A stretch of 64,000 nucleotides of DNA from Torymus aiolomorphi (Eukaryota > Arthropoda > Insecta > Hymenoptera > Torymidae), in assembly GCA_036365515.1 (NCBI GenBank), contig CM070874.1:109319235-109383234 (forward strand), written 5' to 3'. Under the pieces are notes generated by a model, which ran no database searches, was not told where the DNA came from, and worked only from the letters and a program-made list of their open reading frames with translations. Within the stretch, counting starts at the first letter, position 1. Every line of letters begins with the position of its first letter. A program made the position numbers and the translations under genes. Below, piece by piece: positions 13,051-26,501 of this stretch.

Positions 13051-14030
13051 TAATTATATTTTCGAGCGTGAAAATTCAAATGTATTTCGTTTAAGGAATT
13101 CTTTTAAATTGATAGCGGATGGTATAATACAGATAACTTGTAGTCCGCATAATAATGATACGGAAGATTGAATTTGACCTTAATATGCGAAATGGAATCC
13201 GCGCATATTCATATATACTAGTATTCAAATGATTATTTTGACATGTCTATTTTCCCGATGCTCCCCGATGATACACCTATAGATTCGAAAAGAGATTACC
13301 GCGCTACATATACACATATAAGCATAACTCGATCGTGCGGCCCGGGACTCCTCTCGACGTCCGTTTTCATTCACGTATAGCACTTTGGTTAACGTGCGCA
13401 ACGCGGAATTAAATCCGGCTTAGACTGGTCGTACATGGACCACTTAATTTTACCTTTACAGCTCACATCTTCTCCCTCTCGTCTCTCGTCTCTCTCTCTC
13501 ACTCACTGCGCGACGAGATTATATTATAATCGGATCGTCTTACCGAAGCGATTGTACTGTCGTTTGTAATATTTATCTATAGGGGACTTGGTGTTTTCTT
13601 TTGTTACCGTATAAATGTAATTCGCGTTTACCTTTCCCGCGATCCGTAATTAATCCTCTACTACACAAACGAATTTTTTACCGGATACCAAGATATACTA
13701 TCCCATGGAATTAATTAAATTTAAAAAACTCATATACAGATGTATATTACAAATCAGCGAGGCAATCTAGTCATGAGAGGGAGGAGAATCGATGTCGATA
13801 AATGGTCACATGCTCGCGTCACCACAACACAGAGAAAACTAGTTTTGTCTTCGGTCTTTTTATCGGCATCACGATCGTCGCTGGATCAAACAGCTCCGAC
13901 ATCTCAATCCGGAATTCCGTTTAAGCGCATAGCATTGGCGACGTCTTGCAGGTTCGCGCATCAGTAAAGCATCACTGCTCACAAGTGTTCCCTCTTTTTG
14001 CTCAGCTCGGGACATAACTCTCCGTAAACT
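13051..14030. other. Balanced-composition stretch without clear skew
   Basis: No supported gene. This section has few microsatellites and mixed composition, unlike its neighbours. A 75-codon open frame at 13740-13967 on the + strand is not repeat-driven, but it shows no recognisable domain and no convincing acceptor or donor. It could hold a regulatory element or a decayed exon. Confidence 0.35.
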
Positions 14031-14864
14031 AGAGTAATAGGCTTACATTTACAACGCCATAACGCTTGACCCGACCCACTGAAACTAGGCGAAAGTTTAT
14101 ACCACGACGCCATTGACACCGCAACACCATATCACCGATACGATTCCTCTCTCCCCCCCAATATCGATGCACACATAATACGCAGGTACGCCGCTGCAGT
14201 TTCCCAAAACTATCTTCATCCTCGCCGCTGCTGCATTCAAAGTAACGTTAAATCCCACCTGAATGAACCCGCAGCGAAGACGACGGCGCCGCTGCTGCAC
14301 GACCTCATAATTAGTTGCCTCCTATCTCACAATAGCGCTCCCCGATAAACATCCGCCTTCCCCCTTTTCCACCCTCTCCCACGATCGATACGCACCACCC
14401 CACCTCTATATATACATACACGAATCCAAAAGCTCGCGCGCGCGACCAGCGCATACCAACGCTGCAGCTAGAACGGCGACCGAGAGAGCGCGTTCGATTG
14501 GACCGCGCGCGCGGCTGCAACCGCGACAATATATATGCAAAAGGCCTCTCTCACCCTTTCCAGGCGCAAAAACAAAGCCGCACGGTGTACATCCCTCCCC
14601 GCTGTAGCTGCACGCGCGCGTGTGCAATATTATAGCCGTGGCCGACGCCGCCGCTGGCGGCATAGCTGGCGCGGTCTTTTCTCCATCTCGTCTCTTCCGT
14701 CTGGCTTATCTCTCTCTCTCTCCCTCTCTCGCCCTCCCGCATACATACACACACACACAGGGCTATATAGGTGTATACTCCTGTCTGGCGCAGGACGCGC
14801 GCGCGGGGCTGGATATTAGCTATTCCAGTTGCGTCGTCCCGCGCGACACACAGCAGCACATCCC

Positions 14865-14882
14865 CCGCGCGCGCGCGCGCGC
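14865..14882. repeat. (CG)n tract
   Basis: An 18-base alternating C-G run, the most regular of many CGCG clusters. Alternating purine-pyrimidine of this kind favours Z-DNA. Confidence 0.9.
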
Positions 14883-15818
14883 ATCTCTCGCGCAATATAG
14901 CGCGCGCGTCCCAACAGCAGCAGCAGCAGCAGCCATGCCATACCGTACGTCTGTCCCTCTTCTTCTGTCTCTCCGCCGGTAGTCCCCAGGCGGAGCCAAC
15001 CCCCCCGACCGACCGTGTCTCTCTCTCTCTCTCTCCGTATGCGTGCGTTATATATACGAATATATACGTGTGCGTGTATATATGTGTATATATATACGTG
15101 AACACACCGCAGAGAGGCCTCTCTCTCTCTTTTCTCGCTCTAATTCGTTGTTTCTCGCTCTTTCTCCTAAGTGTGACGCACGGTGAGACGTTATAGTAGC
15201 ATAGTAGCACGACACGCGGCTCTGCCCTTTCGTTTTCTCGCTCGTTCGCCCGTCTCCCTCTCTTTTTCGCTTTCCCGCGAGAGTTGCGCGCATGATTGCG
15301 TGCCGGTGAGTATAGGCGTGGGGCGGTTTTTGCATTTTTAAATAAGCCGCCGCCGGTGCAAGCGTCTCTCTCTCTCGGTGTCGCATGCCTGCGCGCGAAC
15401 GCGTTTGTGCGCTTGATTGCCCGGTGCATTGTGCGTGAGAGAGGATCTGCGGGTAACTGGTTTTTGAAGCTGACGTCTTGATGCGCGCGTAGGTATATTA
15501 CGCGCGCGCGGGGGGTCGGGGGTGCTTTCGCAACGTGAATTAATGCTCGTGTGTGAGTTTTATTGGACGTTGCGGTGGATTCTAGAGTTTGGAATTTTTT
15601 TGGATGGTTTGAACAATTACATGAAAATATGAAAGTTATACGTGTTCTTTTTACTTACATATTGTTAAAAGAGCATTAAATTCCTTTTATCTTGAAAGGG
15701 GAAGTTTTATAGCTATTTCTATACCTATGTCCAAACGCTGATACACAATATTTTTATTAACAATTAGGCCCAATTGTTTATTATTTTCATACCTTTTGTC
15801 AATTCCAAATAATTTTGT

Positions 15819-15843
15819 TGTGTGTGTGTGTGTGTGTGTGTGT
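15819..15843. repeat. (TG)n microsatellite
   Basis: About 12 TG units lying at the edge of an AT valley. Confidence 0.95.
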
Positions 15844-17786
15844 ATAATATTCAGAATTCTATATACGTACAACCCATAGTTCAGCATCCAATCACCCAAT
15901 CCACACCACACCATCTCCAGCTCTTGCAACCCATTCACCCAACTCGAAATTCCACGTCTCTATCTCCGATACACACGCGCGTGCGCACACATGCGCCGAA
16001 AACATCCTCGCCAGCAGCGCGTCGTCCACGTCCCCCCATCCCTCCCGTTTGATCCTTTTATACCCTTCTTCCCGGGCTGCTGCTCTGAGCGCGCGCACGA
16101 AGGTCCGTCCGGCGGCGACTACACCCGGACATACATTTTTCCCCCTTTCTCTTTCCCTCCCTTCTTCCCCACCCCCCGCACACATACACACACACATATA
16201 TGTACGGCTAAGGGCTGTACACACCCGGAGCATTTTGTCTCTCTTTCTGCCGGAGCTCTCGGATCGTTTGTCAAGCGGACGAAACGCGGCCCGACAGCCG
16301 CAAACGAAATCGCCTTGTAGTACCACCACCACCGCCACCGCGAGCGAGAAATGGATTCGCATTCTTTTCTTCCGTATATAGCGCGCGGCCGGCCCGGGGG
16401 ATGTGTATATGTATGTATATCGTACGGCGATATTGAAATTAAATGCCGATGCTCGTGAGCGTGAGATAGAGATATATAGAGACGGACTATCTCGAGTGTG
16501 TATATATAACCATTGCGAAATTGGAAAGTCACGGGGGAGAGTGGAAGCGAGATTATATGCGCGCCGGGGAAAAAATAGTGCAGAATGCACGCGAGCGAGA
16601 ACTGTTGCGCAGGCAGCTATAGCAGCTTGTATAATAAGTTAGGGAAAGGAAAGGAGACGTTGAAAGGATACGTGCGTCGTCGTATCCCGTGGAGCGCGCA
16701 CCGACGTCGTTGCAGGAAGTGTAATATTTTACATTGTTGCGCGCGGGCGAGCGGGCGAGCGAGCGAGCATTTGCGTCTGAATGAATCATCGGCGATGGGC
16801 TTTGACGCAGCTATCGCGCGCGCGGGTAAATCGACTTTGAGGATCGCGGCGCGTATATAGAACGAGCGGAGAGGGAGGAGAAGCGAGGTGTAATGGGATT
16901 TTTAATCTGCGAGATTTAATATAGGGCTCGAGAGATGATAATATGGATTGCTCGGTTCATCGTATTTTAAATCCATATAGTAGACAGTATGACAAAAATT
17001 GCAATTACAGCAACGTGCAAGTACTCATCAAAGTGCTGTTATATATATATGTATATTTTAATATAGAAAATGTTACAAGAGAAATTAAACAGACTTCTTT
17101 AATAAACGGATGCGATCAAACAATTTGCAAAATGAACAACAAGACTTATCAGTATAAATTAATTCCATAAAATGACATCTATCGTAACATTAATTTCAAC
17201 ACTGCGCACTAATAATATTTCATTTTTGCGAAAAGTCTTTCAACCGTCTCGTTATCGAACACTCGCTCCCTCCATAATTCTTCAACCATCACATCATCCA
17301 GCACAAGCCACGATGTATATATATCGGCAGCTCAAGTATACACAAACACACGCCCATCACTCGAACACCATAACAATCCCCACATCGTTTTTCGATACAT
17401 CATATTATATCCGCACGATCCATACACACATCCGCGCGCGCGCAGCCGAAGACAGAGCGCCTCGCTCGCTGGCTAATGGCGGCTCTCGCCTCGCGGCTAT
17501 AGACGCACGGGAATTACACGCGCCCCGCATTAGCGGACAAAAGGGAGGAGGCGAGCTTCTCTCGCGACTACTGCTACTCGGCCCCCCTTCGGTACCTATA
17601 GACAGGCGGATCGTTTTGGCTGACGCGCACGATATATATAAATAAGAAAAGAAATTCGCTCGCTCTTATTTCTTTTTTTTTCGGGCAACGCTAGTACAGA
17701 CACGTGCGCTCGTGGTTCACGAAAAGAGTATATTACATATAGGTCTTTGTTGAGAATCTTTCGCGAGCGTAATTATTCAATTAGCC

Positions 17787-17799
17787 GGGGGGGGGGGGG
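17787..17799. repeat. G13 homopolymer
   Basis: Thirteen consecutive G at the start of a G-rich right ramp. A similar G run is at about 47811-47819. Confidence 0.9.
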
Positions 17800-20700
17800 T
17801 TGCGATGTTTTTGAAGTTGAAACACGAGATTTGCGCGGATTTTTTTTTTTACTATAAGAGATGTTGGGGTCGGTGGTGGGAAAGAAGGTTTAGAGAGAGA
17901 GAGAAGGAAGGAGAGCGCGGCGAGCTTGTATTGTTTTGGACAATGGATGATGGGGATTTAGCGTGGTTGGGTGTTGTTTCAAGTTTCCGAGTTGAATGGG
18001 TTGGGCTGTGATTGTGCGCTTGGATTAATTGGTAATTTATACTGGTTTTATGATTTTTTTTTTTATGAATGTTAACTTCAGAAGTAGCAACCGCTTTTGT
18101 TCGTTATAGTATAGACCTCTGAGAATGATGTATTAGAGATGAAAAGAATTATATTCCAGAAATACAAGAGTGTTGAATGAGATTTGCTACAGTAGTAGGG
18201 CTTTGTGAACTGAAATACGTATTCAACATTGTTATATGAAATTTCGTTATATTTTTAGAACACGTTTTGTAGTAAAAGAAAATAGTGGAATATCAAGATA
18301 TATTCAGAAAAATGACCTCTTTATGTCTCACCAAGATTTCGCGAAATCACACACATATCTCGCCTACAAGCCGTATTTTCCAGCCTCCACTCTAACAAAT
18401 CCTCAGCCCATAACACCACCCTTATGAAACCCATCAGACCCCATCATCTCTCGCCCACCTTACACACAACACAACCACTCATCCCCTCATATTCCTCTCC
18501 TCGTCCTTTCCTTCTCCTTCTTCTTTCCGCCTTCTTTCCTCGCTCACGTAGGACGGTCACGTGGCCGCGTTCGATTGTTTCGAAGAGCGGGTGTGCGCTG
18601 CCAGGCGCACAAACTTCGCGCGCGCGCGACTTACTAAATCTCGTTGACACCGCCGGGATCCATTTGACCCGCGAACGCGTCCGCGGAATACGAATGCCGT
18701 CCGTCCTCCTTTAGGAGAAGGAAGAAGACGAAGAAGTGCCCCTCTCGGTCTTATTCGCCTTTTCAAAAACGATGGCTTTTTCGAGGGCTGGGTTTTGCGA
18801 GGAGTTGCGCGGAGGAAGGAGGAGAAGGTGGCGGTGAGGGTTTTATTTTGGAGGCAGGGTTTTCCGAGTGAACGGAGAAGAGAAGCTGGAAGTGGGTTTT
18901 TGTTGCTTTCTCGGTAGCTCTCGCTGGGTGAATAGGTGGGAATGGACTGGTGCGGCGAAATAAATAAATGGAGGTTTGGCGAGGTGATAATGGAGGGTGT
19001 TTACAGTTGTGGCAAATGGAAGCTTGAAATATAAATGATGGTGGATTGAATATTTAAGTTTCATCATACTTAGGGACAAAGTGCAACTATTTTTTGCTTT
19101 ATTCTTATGGTCGTTCTAGTTTCGTAAATTCGAGATGATAAATTTTCGATATAAATTTTATATTTATTTAACGCGTACGCTTGTTAATTAAAAATAACTT
19201 GTCGGTTGTAAACTTTAAAGTCGCGCATTTTCAACTTCACGCATGCAAATGTAGCCCACATAAAAGGTGTGAAATCCAATAAAAAAAGAAGCTGGAAACA
19301 GCCTCTTAAATAATTCAGAACACACACACATAGCAATATAGAAAAAAGAGAAATCGTCACTACGCTCTCCTTGTTTGAATTTCACGCCAATTTCATAAGA
19401 ACCCAGCCCCATTACTTCCACCAAATAAAAACCATATATCTTCCGGCGGCCAACAAGGACGACACCCCCTCAAACATCCCGCTATAGGTATATAAGCCAA
19501 GCGCGCAGCAGTCCCAACCCGCCCCAAAACAAACAGACGCGACCCATCCTCGTGTCTCTCCGCCGCTTCTATGTACACACACATTACATCTCCACAAAAA
19601 AAACCCTAACTGCCCCTTTGGCATACAACGACACGCGCGCACATACACATACCGCAAACGCAATCATCGCCGGCCGATAAATATTCATCTCGATGGGCCC
19701 ATATTCCCCCGACACTCGCGCAATATAACCTCCAAGGCCGCGCGCGCGCGCGTAATGATTTATCAACTCATTGAACTTCCTTTCTCAGTGTACTGCTCCG
19801 TCGCTAAACTGTGGGAAACTAGCGAGCGAGAGCGAGAGAGAGAAGCACATGCTACGTGTGCGTGCCGTCATCATTTCGTTAGCGCGATCGCCCATAAATC
19901 TCTCTCGCCGCGCGCGTCTCTTTTGTCGCGCCCGTCGATCGGCCGAGGATGCGCACACAGTGTGTATGTATGGGATAGGCGAGAAAGAGAGAGAGAGATG
20001 ACTGGACCACCGGGGAATTGATGATGGCGTGAAAGACGTGTATATATGCGTGTGTCCACGTGCGCGTGTAATATGAACGTCGTGATGTGAAAATTCGGCG
20101 AGTGGGTGGTGTGTGAGGGGCGCGTGTGTATATATGAGGAGAGAGAGAGAGAGAGGCGGGGGGATTCGAGAGGAGTCGAACGTTGGATGTTTTGTCATTT
20201 GTAATCCAGTGACTGGAAGATGATTCAATCGTTAATATAAATTGCGCTTCAAAGCGTCGAGGGGTTATATAGTGTCTTTCGGTGGTGCAGATGCAATGCA
20301 GAAAGGAAATTATTTAGAATGAAACGTGGTATATTGGGTGCGATAATGTTTAAGATTTTCTTGGATTTCAATGTCCAAGAATATTGTTATAAGCCAACTC
20401 TTGAAAGTACCTTCTAGAATGATTGTATTTTATTATTAGATATATCCTTGATATATTGCTACGAACATCAACAAAATTAAGTTCATCGTTAATCGAAGAA
20501 TGCACTAGGCGTGCTAGTTACCAACAAAAACCGTAATTATCCTATAGAACCACTTTTTTAAAAACATTTATAACAAGTTAATCTAGCGCGAGAGTCGAAG
20601 CGTGCGTATATAGAATTACATCTGCGATCCCTCGCAACGCATAATCCATGGTTCACACATACCCGGCACTTGAACCAATTTATAACTGTCAATTACTTTT

Positions 20701-22924
20701 CATGAAAAAATTGAAACTAATTATTTTAAACACAGAAGAACCATAAATCACAATTCCCAACGAGGCTCGATACACGTATATGTGTGTATGCGCGCGCACT
20801 CGATGCACACGCGTATATATAACGATTTAATTATTCACAGCGCGCTAGCCATTCATATATTTAACAACAAAAGCAAGGAAAAAGAGCAACGGGGGAACCT
20901 TGTAAAATCCGAGTAAACGTTGCACTGTCATTTCTTACATCGTCCCGGAGACCCGCAATTACTTATAATAGAATGTTTGCTCTCTGCACTTATACACTCT
21001 CGCACACGTACACACACACACACACTGCACATCTGCGTCGATATCTCCGGCAGAACTTTTCTAATTCTCTGCCGTCCGCGTCTCTCTCTCTCTCCCGTGA
21101 TTGGGTTAATAGGCGTGTAACCGAGTAGTCGCGCTCGCGCAACTTCTCCGAGGGCATAAATAACGGCTCTGTCCGCCGGAGATTACACACACACACATGC
21201 GCGTATATACCATACGTCAATGATGATCGATCCCGCTGGAATGCCGATTTGTTAATCGAAGACTTTTTCTCCCCCCTTCCTGCCCGGGACTTTTGTTTAT
21301 TAGCTCGTTAACGAAGTATAGCGAACTTTTTTTTTCCTACCGCCCGCGCGCACTCGCGCGTTTATGTATCCGGGGAAAATGGGATCTCTCGCTCGTGCGG
21401 TATATATACGCGCGCCGGGAAGTTTATATCGAACCCGTCGTACTCTCCGAGTCATTTGTGTGTGCGTGCGTGTGTGTGTGTGTGGGATCGAGGGAGTTTA
21501 TCTCGGGAGCGGGAGGCGGTGGATTTATGTTTCGCCGCGCGGCGGTCGATTTTTGCGAGATAAAATCGTAAGTGATAATTACCGTTGATCGGCCGCTGGT
21601 GCGTATGTATATATACGCAATAACGTATTTCTTGTGCGATACGGAGTGTATATGGAAGCTGCTCGCGAGGGTATCAATTAACGCATTTTTCCCGTAACCG
21701 GCGACCCGAGATTGAGCTTCTATAGAGAACTTTCATTATGGATTTTTCTCTCCACAGCCTCGCGACGATGATTTTTCAACGGTAAAGTAGATTGGCAATT
21801 TCATCGCGGCGGTTATAATCTAAATGAGCGCGTTAATGTCTGTAATAATAAAGCTTCAAATTGCAAATTTATCAATGCACGTAATTAATATTTTCCACTC
21901 TAAAAGCGTGATTATTTCGCGCGTATATATAAAATGTACGCGATCTCAGGGATTACGAGAGACATATCGATCGCGCGCCTCGCTAACAAAGCAACAATAG
22001 ACCTAATCAGAGAAAAATGTTCTCTCCGCGTATAGTAGCGCGCGTCATCATCATTGGTACATACGCAACAAAACAATCCCAGGAAAGAAGAAAAAAAAAG
22101 CCAGACTCTCTCAGCCTCTCTGCGTCCCGTCGCTGAATAATCAACGGAGAAAATCCTTGAATCCCGCGCGCGTCCTGCACACGTCACGATTGCGAGCCTC
22201 GTTTTTCAGTATAATCGAAGCATCGCGGCTGTTTGCGCAACTGCGCATACGCACGATTCCGCGAATGAAACTGGCGATTGCGAGCGTTATTGTTAAAAAT
22301 GCCAGCGCTCGCGCGACGTACGTATAACGGGAACGCGGAATAAAAATTTATGCCCGGCATATTTTCCCGTCGGAAGATTTCTTCCCAGCCGCGCCGCTGA
22401 CGCGATTGCTCAAAAGCGCCGCGCGCGCGGCGACGACGCTTTTCCTCTCTGCTCTTTTTGCTCGGCGGAGACGCGATTCCGCAGTTAAATTCGTTAGTTA
22501 ATTGCGCGCGACGATGAGAGAAATGAGTCGCCCGCAGGAAAGAGAGAGAGAGAGAGCAGGAAGTAGGATGACAAAGGAATCCCGAGGACTCTTTTTTTTT
22601 TGAGCGAACCGTTGTACGTCGCGTGCGTACATTTTGCGTTAAATAGTTAACGTAGTCGCGCGGGAATGTAAAACTAAAGTATGTTAAAAATTTCTCGGCA
22701 AAGAGTTCGCTTCTCTCTTTCCCTATATTCGCGATATTTTATCGTCAATTTAAAAAAAAAAAGCGACAGCGAGTCGATTCCGGCGCTATAACGCGGCGCA
22801 CATCCTCTTAATTATGTGTCGGAGAGCAAAAAAAACTGTGTCAAACACTTGACGCAATATAAAAGTACTAAAAAATAATGACCCATTCAACTTATTAGAT
22901 CGAATTGAGGATTATATAGAAGAG

Positions 22925-22951
22925 ATGGAGGAGGAGGAGGAGGAGGAAGAG
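22925..22951. repeat. (GGA)n tract
   Basis: About eight GGA-type units leading into GA dinucleotides, on the G-rich side of its island. Confidence 0.9.
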
Positions 22952-23837
22952 AGAGAGAGCGATATTCGGATTATTCTGTAAACCTACTCTCTCGGATATC
23001 GTGTCCCCTTCGGCTGTACGAACATTTACGATTCGTAATTACACGTATTAGATAATATGGTAATGACGTGTAATGGCATTTATAAATCTTAATAAAACGA
23101 AATTTACGGTCCTGGTACACATAATGGAGTAGTGACTCGATCGAATATACATATGCTTATGAGGGCGAATGCGCCACGCGTGTGAGCCAATTTTTTTTTT
23201 CACAATTTCGATTGAGTAAGATGTTGGTAATGTGTTGTTTGCCCCGGGGCTGCGGGACTATCATTAATGCGCTCGAGATATGCAACTACTGACAGACGTA
23301 ATTTATCTTACATATATATACGAGATTGAAAAATGCATTAATTATATATACGCGGTATACAACGATTTATCGGGGATTAGGTTAATGTGAGTAGTTTGGT
23401 TAATTAAAACTGAAATTAACCTTATTCTGGTTCAGCACACGCGTGTAATTATACGCTGCTGAGATAGCGTATAATGTAACGACCTGGTTAATTAGAAACT
23501 GTAGTAATATTATCGATAATTCGGCAAAAACTTTCGATACATTTATAATTATAGAAAGGAAAGTGAAACCTCTGCGACAAAAAAGAAGAAAGTAAAGTAG
23601 AAAATTTTCCGGTACATTCCCACGCACGGTAACGCGCAATTCTACTCTCGAATACGGCAGTCATACGTATGATAAGCGGTGACTCACAACATTCAGCAAG
23701 AGATTTGACTACACAGCCCGCAGCCTTACGTATACACACCCACCCATTTTTTCATGCAAATATCCCAAATTCACAGAACATTGACTACCGCGCCACCAGT
23801 CAACCTCCCTCAAAACCATCCATTCCTAAGCACTCGC

Positions 23838-23860
23838 CCACACACACACACACACACACA
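23838..23860. repeat. (CA)n microsatellite
   Basis: About 11 CA units in a C/A-rich left ramp. Confidence 0.95.
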
Positions 23861-26385
23861 ATGCACCCATGCAAATCCAAACACAGCCGCGGCAAAAACA
23901 ATCTCGCTCTCTCCTCCGAAGGCTTATCGCCGGGTGAAAGCGCGTGGAATTTGATTTGTCGCGCTACTTACTCGCAGGGAGAGAGAGAGAGAAAATCCAT
24001 AATGGCTCTCGCTCGCGCACAGAGTATATATACTGCAGGGTCAGCAGCAGCAGCGTGCGCGCGTGGCATATTAACTCGGGAAAAATGATGTCTGTTGTTC
24101 CACAAAGGCGAGAGAGAGAGGGAGCGAGCCATTCGGCGAGTTACGCACGATTAAGCAGAATGGTAATTTGCCGAGGGGAGACCGCGTCGCCACCGCCGCC
24201 GCGATTTTCGCTCGGCGAGAACACGCGAGAGAGCTTACGTAAGTATGTGTGTGTGTGAGTATACGTGTGTATCCCTTTCACGGCGGTTATGCTTTCGTCA
24301 TGCACTCTCAAGGGAATTGAAAAAGAGCGTGTGTGTATGCAGCGCCTTATATTCCTTCTTTCTTCCGTGGTCGCCGAGAAAACGAGGTTGATTGATATTT
24401 TTTTTTTTTCATTCGTGTACTTGTTTTTGATGATTTTTATAGTACGCGCGCGCGGAGGAAAGTTGCTGCGTGCAGCCCGCGCGAAAGTTTTGGGGGTTGG
24501 TGAATTTATGGGGCCCGGGGAGAGACGGCGACAACAATGTGTGTATGCGCGTGTATATATATATATACCGCCGAGTTAAATGAACTTATGCGAGGTATTG
24601 TTGCACGCGGGCGCGCGAAACAAGGTTATTTATTGCCTAATGCGCTTTTGATGAACTCGGGGAGCGTGGCGAATTTGTTGGTCGGCGTCGATAGTTTTGC
24701 CGGTGGGTGCAGTAAGTGCGATAGAGGCCCGCGCGGGGGTGTGTATACAAAGCGAGGAGTTGTTATAAAGGTTCGCGCGTGTCTACGCCTAAAACTATCA
24801 TAATTTTTGCCAAAAACTAATTTAATGCGTGTCCTTGTTGTGAAAAATATATACTTATACCATCTATCTCTCACTCAGCTTTATCTTTATTTCCTATAAA
24901 TAATAAAAAAATCGCAAGACCCATTACGAGAACAGCTCAAACTCATATTTCCCCGCATTAAACTAACAAATCGACTAATTTCGAAAACTGATAAGAACTC
25001 GCCAGCAGAGGCGGCGGCCGGGGGTACAAATGCATTCAAGAGTGCCACTTGCCGCGGCGACACCGCGCTCTTCCAACTTCTCCCCCCTCTGATGCTAAAA
25101 GTAACGCCGCGCGCCGAGTTTTACTGCTACGCAGCGGCGCGCGCGCGAATTAATGATGGTTGCAAATAGCTCCGGTAATAATAAGAAGAAGGAGAGCGAC
25201 GAGAGAAAGTCTTCTCTCTCTCTGCCGCGAGAGAGCACGAGTCTCATTAAGTACAAGTGCGACCTAGACCCTCCTCGCGCGGGCGCGCGCACGTGGCGGT
25301 GCAAGAACAACTCCGCGTGACCCGAAAAAAAAAACTGGCTCTGGATGATGACACGTGTGTGCACGCGAGCAAGAGCGCGCGGAGGTATAAGGGAGCAACG
25401 GTGTCTAGGTCGGGCCTGAAATAAAAATAATTGCATGAACTACATACGCGGAATTGGAAATAGCTGGGATTCGTATGAGTGTGGTTGGAATTGGCTCGAT
25501 TTCGTGATTTTCTTGTTTCTGGTTCTCGATTATTGGGGTGGTATGAATGTCAAGATCAAACACTGAAGATGGGTTGTGTAATTAGTGTACGAGTGTGCTT
25601 CTAGGTGCCTTGAAATATATAATATTTCTATTAAAGTAAATATTGTCAAAAGTATGAATAACGAAGGACTTAATTATACGTGCGCTATACATTCATGATT
25701 TCTAATCGAAACTTTCAAACCAATAAAAAAACACAAAATTTTTAAACCACCATACACCAAAACGCGATCTCGAACAAACCTATCAATACAGCAACACCCT
25801 TCGAACCTAAATCATAGCCTCCTCTCACGGTCCGAACCTCCCACCTCTTTCTCTCGCGACCCTATCCCTCCTCGATTTTTTGCGCTTCAACACCTCCGCA
25901 GCTCAGCCCCCCCCTCACGGTCACAAACAACCCTCTCCCTCTTCCCTTCTCACATTAGCATTTATCCTCGTCCTCTCCCTTACCCACACACACGTGTGGA
26001 AATTCTCGAGACCGATAAAAAAAAGTCACGCGCGCGCATACACACACACATGCGACTACGCGACCCAACATTGTTTACGCCCGGGTGCGACTCAAACGTC
26101 ATAAATCGACGAGAGAGGAGCACAAGCGGCAGCGGCGGCAGCCCCTGGCCACTCGCGCGCCCGGTATCAGCATCTCTCCCCGCGAGAGCGCGAGATTTAT
26201 GCCGTCCATTAGTGTACGAAACGCGGCGGCGGCGGCGTTGCCGTGCTTCTTCTCTCTCGCTCCATCCGGAAATCCCATTCTAAAGCCATATAAGGGAAGA
26301 TCCCGGAATCGAGCGGCGAGCTGCGCGCGCGGCTAGGCGACCGGCGCGCGAGCTTTTATATATGTATACACGTATACATACGTGC

Positions 26386-26501
<116 letters not shown>

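Noticed and set aside
14551..15429. 292-codon minus-strand open frame, the longest in the window
   Set aside because: Crosses CAG, CGCG, TATA and CT repeats, is rich in Arg/Ala/Cys runs, and is overlapped by other open frames. This is expected in GC-rich repetitive DNA.
15892..16590. 232-codon minus-strand open frame
   Set aside because: Low-complexity Arg/Ser/Val content in a CGCG and CA-rich island, overlapped by several other open frames; no recognisable domain.
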